Positions 7,376-10,610 of a DNA stretch of 10,610 nt are shown piece by piece. Below the pieces are notes generated by a model. The model made no database searches and was not told the DNA's origin. It worked only from the letters and a program-made list of their open reading frames with translations. This DNA comes from an uncultured Clostridia bacterium. GTDB lineage: Bacteria > Bacillota > Clostridia > TANB77 > CAG-508. The position numbers were made by a program, and so were the translations under genes. The stretch is from positions 1 through 10,610 of the forward strand of contig CAKPJR010000032.1 in the NCBI GenBank assembly GCA_934162925.1. Reading direction: 5' to 3'. How positions within the stretch are numbered: position 1 is the first letter of the stretch; the number at the start of each line of letters is the position of its first letter.

Positions 7376-9016
7376 TTATTCTTCAAAAACACTATTTCCT
7401 ATGAATTCTCTTAACAATGAGTTACTTGGTACTAATTTAGAATTTATAGATTCAAAGTATTCTAACATGGATGTAAGTCTTTTTGCCTCTGAGTATTCTG
7501 CATCTTCCTGTGTTATTTTATTTAACAGTGGAATTGCATAGTCCTTTATCACTGACAACTCATATATCAATGACGAATTAAACATTACATCTGCTTCTTC
7601 TTGATATGCAAATATGTTTTCAGCTTCTCCTTTATTTACTGATGGCCACATTTTTAGAGTATGCAAAGCACTGTAACCTCTAAATTGATTATCTCTCACA
7701 ATTCTTCTTATTAATCTAGTGTCAGTTGTTGAAATTCTATTATAATAATCTATATTCAATACTGTTAAGCAACTTATATAAATTTTAAATTTTTGTTCTT
7801 TTGGTATTAAAAATGTTAACTCATCATTTAAGCAATGTATTCCTTCCATTATAAGGACCTCATCTTTTCCCAGGTGCATTTTATTACCATTATATTCTTT
7901 TTTACCTTCATGAAAATTAAATATAGGCATATCTATTTCTTTACCATCTAACAACTTTAATAAATCATTATTTAAAAGCTTAGTATCTATAGCTTTTATT
8001 GTTTCAAAGTCATAATTTCCATTTTCATCTTTTGGAGTATCTTTTCTTTCTACAAAATAATTGTCTACCGATATTGTTTTAGGTTTTATTCCATTTAATT
8101 TAAGTTCTAGCTCTAGTCTCTTTGCAAAAGTAGTTTTTCCAGAAGATGAAGGTCCAGCAATTAGTATAACTTTTATATCTTTATTTTGTGATATTTTATC
8201 TGCTATTTTCGCTATTTTCTTTTCATGTAAAGCTTCATCCATTAATATATAATCTTTTATATCTCTACTTTTTATTATTTTATTCAATTTATACAGCGTA
8301 TTCACATTAAGAATTTTATGAACTTCTTCATATTCATCTAGTGAAGCAACAAGTTTGGGACATTCTATAAAGCTTGGCAACTCATAAGGATTTTTCCTGC
8401 TTGGATATCTTATTAAAAAGCCATCATGATATTTTAGTAGCTCATATTCTTTTATACATCCTGTAGAAACTGGCATAACCCCATAAAAATAATTATAATA
8501 ATTTTCACAATAATACAATGTCACTTCTTTCTTTTCTTTTAAATCTAATTGCAATCTTCCTTTTAATGTTTTTTCTTTTTCATAAAATTCCATTGCTTTT
8601 TCTTTAGACATTATCTCCTTTGTTATTGGTAAATTTAATTTAATTATTTCCTTAACTCTTTTATTTACTTTTTCTATCATTTCCTCTGTTACTTCAAAAT
8701 TATCTAATTCGCAAAGCATAGAATGATATAATTGATAATTAACTGTAATTAAAGCCTCTGGATATAGCTCTCTAAAAGCTTTAGCAACTATATATATTAA
8801 TCCTCTTTTATATATTCTCATTCCATCTTTATTTGTAATATCAATAAGCTCTAGCTTTCCATTTGAATTTATTTCATAATTAAGGCTTTTCACCTCATTG
8901 TTGAACTTGCATGCTATTATTTCATTATTTCTTTTTTCTATCTCTTTTTTTAATAAATCTAATACTTTTGTTCCTTTTTTCACATCAATTATTGTGTTAT
9001 TATATTCTATTTGCAT
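7376..9016 (-). CDS. TGS / tRNA-SAD / uridine-kinase-like fusion (nucleoside kinase family)
   Basis: A 546-residue three-part protein common in clostridia. The N-terminus (about 1-62) is a TGS-like domain as in threonyl-tRNA synthetase. The middle (about 65-230) resembles the second additional (tRNA-SAD) domain of ThrRS/AlaRS, with YHSMLCELD at about 97-105. The C-terminus (about 280-500) is a phosphoribulokinase/uridine-kinase P-loop domain: Walker A GPSSSGKTT (288-296), SVDNYFVER (316-324), MEGIHCLND (390-398) and the lid region RLIRRIVRDNQFRGYSA. The likely reaction is ATP-dependent phosphorylation of a nucleoside such as uridine, but the synthetase-derived half suggests RNA binding or another substrate, so specificity is open. 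The ATG has a GGAG site 6 bases upstream. It heads an operon with the RNHCP protein and the P-loop kinase. Family membership is secure. Confidence 0.9.
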   Translation of the reverse strand: MQIEYNNTIIDVKKGTKVLDLLKKEIEKRNNEIIACKFNNEVKSLNYEINSNGKLELIDITNKDGMRIYKRGLIYIVAKAFRELYPEALITVNYQLYHSMLCELDNFEVTEEMIEKVNKRVKEIIKLNLPITKEIMSKEKAMEFYEKEKTLKGRLQLDLKEKKEVTLYYCENYYNYFYGVMPVSTGCIKEYELLKYHDGFLIRYPSRKNPYELPSFIECPKLVASLDEYEEVHKILNVNTLYKLNKIIKSRDIKDYILMDEALHEKKIAKIADKISQNKDIKVILIAGPSSSGKTTFAKRLELELKLNGIKPKTISVDNYFVERKDTPKDENGNYDFETIKAIDTKLLNNDLLKLLDGKEIDMPIFNFHEGKKEYNGNKMHLGKDEVLIMEGIHCLNDELTFLIPKEQKFKIYISCLTVLNIDYYNRISTTDTRLIRRIVRDNQFRGYSALHTLKMWPSVNKGEAENIFAYQEEADVMFNSSLIYELSVIKDYAIPLLNKITQEDAEYSEAKRLTSMLEYFESINSKLVPSNSLLREFIGNSVFEE

Positions 9017-9048
9017 AAAAATCTCCTTTTTTGAATTTTATATTTATA

Positions 9049-9077
9049 ATTATATATGGGGTTGCTTTTTTTTGCAA
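9049..9077 (-). promoter_or_regulatory. Candidate sigma-A promoter for the nucleoside kinase operon
   Basis: On the minus strand TTGCAA (9072-9077) and a perfect TATAAT (9049-9054) are separated by exactly 17 bases, giving a leader of about 25 bases. The -35 element and spacer lie within the inverted repeat at 9056-9083. Confidence 0.55.
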
Positions 9078-9083
9078 CCCCAT
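9056..9083. repeat. Perfect 10-bp inverted repeat, terminator-like or operator
   Basis: ATGGGGTTGC (9056-9065) and GCAACCCCAT (9074-9083) flank eight T residues. It follows the DUF5050-like gene, so it could end that transcript. However, the leftward RNA after the stem reads AUAUAAUUAU, a poor U tract. It also covers the -35 and spacer of the candidate promoter, which fits a repressor operator or a dual role. Confidence 0.7.
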
Positions 9084-9097
9084 TGTTTAAGTCTCTT

Positions 9098-10135
9098 TTA
9101 TAAGCTTTGCTTATTGCTCCCATTCGTTTTTATTCTAAACATTTGAACATTTCCTTTATCATCTTGGTCTGGATAATAAATCCAGTCATCTTGTATATTT
9201 ATACTTGTAGTGTATCCATTTATATCTACCACTTTTGTCTCTTTTTTACCTTTTAAATCCATTTTATATATTGCAATTTCTAAATTTTCGTTCTTTTTAG
9301 TATAGTACACTTCATTTTCATTGAAGTTTACACTACTTAAATCTACTGTTTCATTTATATCAGCTATCTTTTTCTTTCCTTTGCCATTTGTTTTTATTTT
9401 ATAAAGTTCATACTTTTCCTCATCATAGTTCTTATTAATATAATAAATATTTTTACCATTTACAAAAAAAGATTTTCCCGCTTGTGTATCTATTTTAGAA
9501 ACATTTTCTCCATCGTTTTTCATTTTGGCAATAACATAGTTTCCATCACTCATATATGAATAGTATATCCATTCTCCAACCACTTGATAATTTTCTATAA
9601 ATTTTTTAGAAATTATTTTTTTATTTTCTCCATTTGTTTTTACTCTATAAAAACTTGAATTATCAAAATAATATATCCAGTCATCTGTAACAGTAACTGT
9701 CGCTTTGTCTACATCTTTTACTATTGTTTCTTTGTCTTTCCCATTTGTTTTTACTCTTACTATGCTATCTTCCTTTGCATCTAAATAATAAATATATTTT
9801 CCTGATTTATTTAAATATATCGCATAATCATCATTTATCTTTTGTTTTTTGTCTCCTTTTATTTTATAAATTCCATCTGCACTTCCTTGGTCATATCCAA
9901 AATAATAAACCCATTTTCCTATGTTTACTGAAAAGCCTGAATTTTCTAAATTCCCGTTTGTATTGCCTATTTTTTTATTAGATGGTACTACGCATACAAT
10001 TAATATTGCAATAATTACAACTGCTAATACAGTAATTGACATTTTCTTATTTTTCATTATAAGTGGAACAATTTTATTTTTTAGATTAATAAAAAATGAA
10101 ATCACTTTCTCTTTATAATTATTTAATTCTTTCAT
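9098..10135 (-). CDS. Membrane-anchored DUF5050-like beta-propeller repeat protein
   Basis: A 345-residue protein with a basic N-terminus and one predicted membrane helix (about 32-50, no lipobox). The rest is probably outside the cell. From residue 75 it is built of about seven repeats. Each opens with a W/Y-I/V-YY strand (WVYYF, YIYYL, WIYYF, WIYYS, NIYYI, EVYYT, WIYYP) and, after 15-25 residues, usually closes with a Y/F-R/K-V/I-KTNG turn. This is the pattern of DUF5050 proteins, which are predicted to form beta-propellers. Seven units suit a near-complete propeller. The ligand or partner is unknown; cell-surface sensing or binding is an inference. No enzyme motif is visible. The ATG has a strong GAGGAG site, and the gene is divergent from sspH. 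Confidence 0.82.
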   Translation of the reverse strand: MKELNNYKEKVISFFINLKNKIVPLIMKNKKMSITVLAVVIIAILIVCVVPSNKKIGNTNGNLENSGFSVNIGKWVYYFGYDQGSADGIYKIKGDKKQKINDDYAIYLNKSGKYIYYLDAKEDSIVRVKTNGKDKETIVKDVDKATVTVTDDWIYYFDNSSFYRVKTNGENKKIISKKFIENYQVVGEWIYYSYMSDGNYVIAKMKNDGENVSKIDTQAGKSFFVNGKNIYYINKNYDEEKYELYKIKTNGKGKKKIADINETVDLSSVNFNENEVYYTKKNENLEIAIYKMDLKGKKETKVVDINGYTTSINIQDDWIYYPDQDDKGNVQMFRIKTNGSNKQSL

Positions 10136-10179
10136 TTGTTCTCCTCTCTTATTTTTTCTTAATGTATTAATATGATTTT

Positions 10180-10208
10180 ATTATATATTTTAAGTTGCAT
10201 ATTATCAA
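10180..10208 (-). promoter_or_regulatory. Sigma-A promoter for the DUF5050-like gene
   Basis: On the minus strand TTGATA (10203-10208) and a perfect TATAAT (10180-10185) are separated by 17 bases. Transcription would start about 35-40 bases before the ATG. This points to vegetative expression, unlike the divergent spore gene. Confidence 0.65.
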
Positions 10209-10230
10209 GTATTTTTTTACTTTTTTTGGA

Positions 10231-10242
10231 TATAATTATAAT
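10231..10242 (+). promoter_or_regulatory. Tandem TATAAT elements upstream of sspH
   Basis: Two adjacent TATAAT hexamers lie 40-50 bases before the sspH start, but no good -35 matches either. SASP genes are normally transcribed by sigma-G in the forespore. I could not find a convincing sigma-G pair, although GCATA at 10197-10201 resembles its -35. The assignment is weak. Confidence 0.25.
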
Positions 10243-10281
10243 AGATGAATTACTATAAATTTCTAATTTGGAGGTTGTTTT

Positions 10282-10467
10282 ATGAATAGAGAAAGAATTA
10301 ATGAAATTTTAAATCATAGAAACTTAAGTGAAGTATTTTACAATGAAAAACCTGTATGGATTCAAGATGTTCATGATGACATTGCAACAATAGGTTTTCT
10401 AGATGGTTCTAGAGAAAAAAAAGTTTATATAGAAGATTTATATGAAAGTAATCTGTACAAAAAATAG
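10282..10467 (+). CDS. sspH: H-type small acid-soluble spore protein
   Basis: A 61-residue protein matching the SspH family along its length: it starts MNRERINEIL, continues SEVFYNEKPVWIQDV, and ends with a variable acidic region (REKKVYIEDLYES). B. subtilis SspH has the same order (an N-terminal helix, then VTYNGVPIYIQHV) and a similar length. Such proteins accumulate in the forespore and are minor spore-core components; their exact role is less clear than that of the DNA-binding alpha/beta SASPs. The gene has a perfect GGAGG site (10270-10274) 7 bases from the ATG and stands alone, followed by a hairpin terminator. Its presence indicates an endospore-forming lineage. Confidence 0.88.
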   Translation: MNRERINEILNHRNLSEVFYNEKPVWIQDVHDDIATIGFLDGSREKKVYIEDLYESNLYKK

Positions 10468-10490
10468 AAATCAATTTAATTAGCAACAGT

Positions 10491-10528
10491 AAAAAAAGAT
10501 ATTTCTCATGTGAGAAATATCTTTTTTT
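10491..10528. terminator. Bidirectional intrinsic terminator between sspH and ppdK
   Basis: A 17-base-pair perfect stem (10491-10507 with 10512-10528) has a 4-base loop. It begins with seven A and ends with seven T, so it gives a U tract in either direction. It lies just after the sspH stop and just before the converging ppdK stop, so it can serve both. Confidence 0.9.
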
Positions 10529-10533
10529 AATTA

Positions 10534-10610
10534 TTATTTATTTTTTAATGCTGCTTGTGCTGCTGCTAATCTTGCGATTGGAACTCTAAATGGTGAGCAA
10601 GATACATAGT
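10534..10610 (-). CDS. ppdK: Pyruvate phosphate dikinase, C-terminal end (rest beyond window)
   Basis: Only the last 24 residues are visible, but they are diagnostic: YVSCSPFRVPIARLAAAQAA followed by LKNK and a TAA stop. This is the C-terminal end of the PEP/pyruvate-binding barrel of PPDK, where the Cys of SCSPFR is the proton donor for the enolpyruvate intermediate. The enzyme interconverts pyruvate, ATP and phosphate with PEP, AMP and pyrophosphate, and in clostridia works in either glycolysis or gluconeogenesis. It converges on sspH across the shared terminator. Confidence 0.88.
   Translation of the reverse strand, partial: YVSCSPFRVPIARLAAAQAALKNK

Noticed and set aside
10195..10242. 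Sigma-G promoter for sspH
   Set aside because: A GCATA at 10197 could be a -35, but no CATNNTA-like -10 lies at the right spacing, so no sigma-G site is claimed.
1..10610. UGA recoded as Trp
   Set aside because: All visible gene ends use TAA or TAG, but no in-frame TGA occurs inside a gene and Trp is encoded by TGG, so the lack of TGA stops is most likely small sample and AT bias.

Overview
The window is AT-rich DNA from a low-GC, Gram-positive, endospore-forming bacterium, most likely an uncultured member of the Clostridia. The evidence is an H-type small acid-soluble spore protein, a pyruvate phosphate dikinase C-terminus, a clostridial TGS/tRNA-SAD/uridine-kinase fusion, an archaeal-type glycogen debranching enzyme, a membrane-anchored YvcK and AGGAGG-type ribosome binding sites. 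No tRNA, rRNA, CRISPR array or insertion sequence was seen.

Layout. A leftward operon covers 5173 to 1: murB, yvcK, a GH133-type debranching enzyme and ruvC, which runs off the left edge. Its candidate promoter lies back to back with that of htpX, a rightward membrane metalloprotease gene (5329-6228) that ends in a strong hairpin. Facing htpX is a second leftward operon (9016-6284): a nucleoside kinase fusion, an RNHCP zinc-ribbon protein and a small P-loop kinase. Its candidate promoter overlaps a perfect inverted repeat. Upstream lies a leftward gene for a membrane-anchored DUF5050-like repeat protein (10135-9098), divergent from rightward sspH (10282-10467). A two-way terminator separates sspH from the end of a leftward ppdK at the right edge.

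Main observation. Two genes, murB and the P-loop kinase, are each broken by a single +1 shift. In both, the shift falls on a CGG codon: skipping the C and reading GGN as Gly restores a full-length, family-consistent protein. I searched every gene by eye and found no other in-frame CGG in about 3,300 codons, while CGA, CGC and CGT are used normally. This suggests that CGG is unassigned or very poorly decoded in this genome and acts as a +1 frameshift site. Coincident assembly errors are the main alternative.

The genes are mostly housekeeping: peptidoglycan precursor synthesis (MurB), its metabolic link to carbon use (YvcK), glycogen breakdown, recombination, membrane protein quality control, nucleotide metabolism, pyruvate/PEP conversion and spore DNA protection. 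YvcK is unusual: it lacks the family's acidic glycine-rich loop and has a long lysine-rich tail, and the rapZ and whiA genes that usually flank it are absent.
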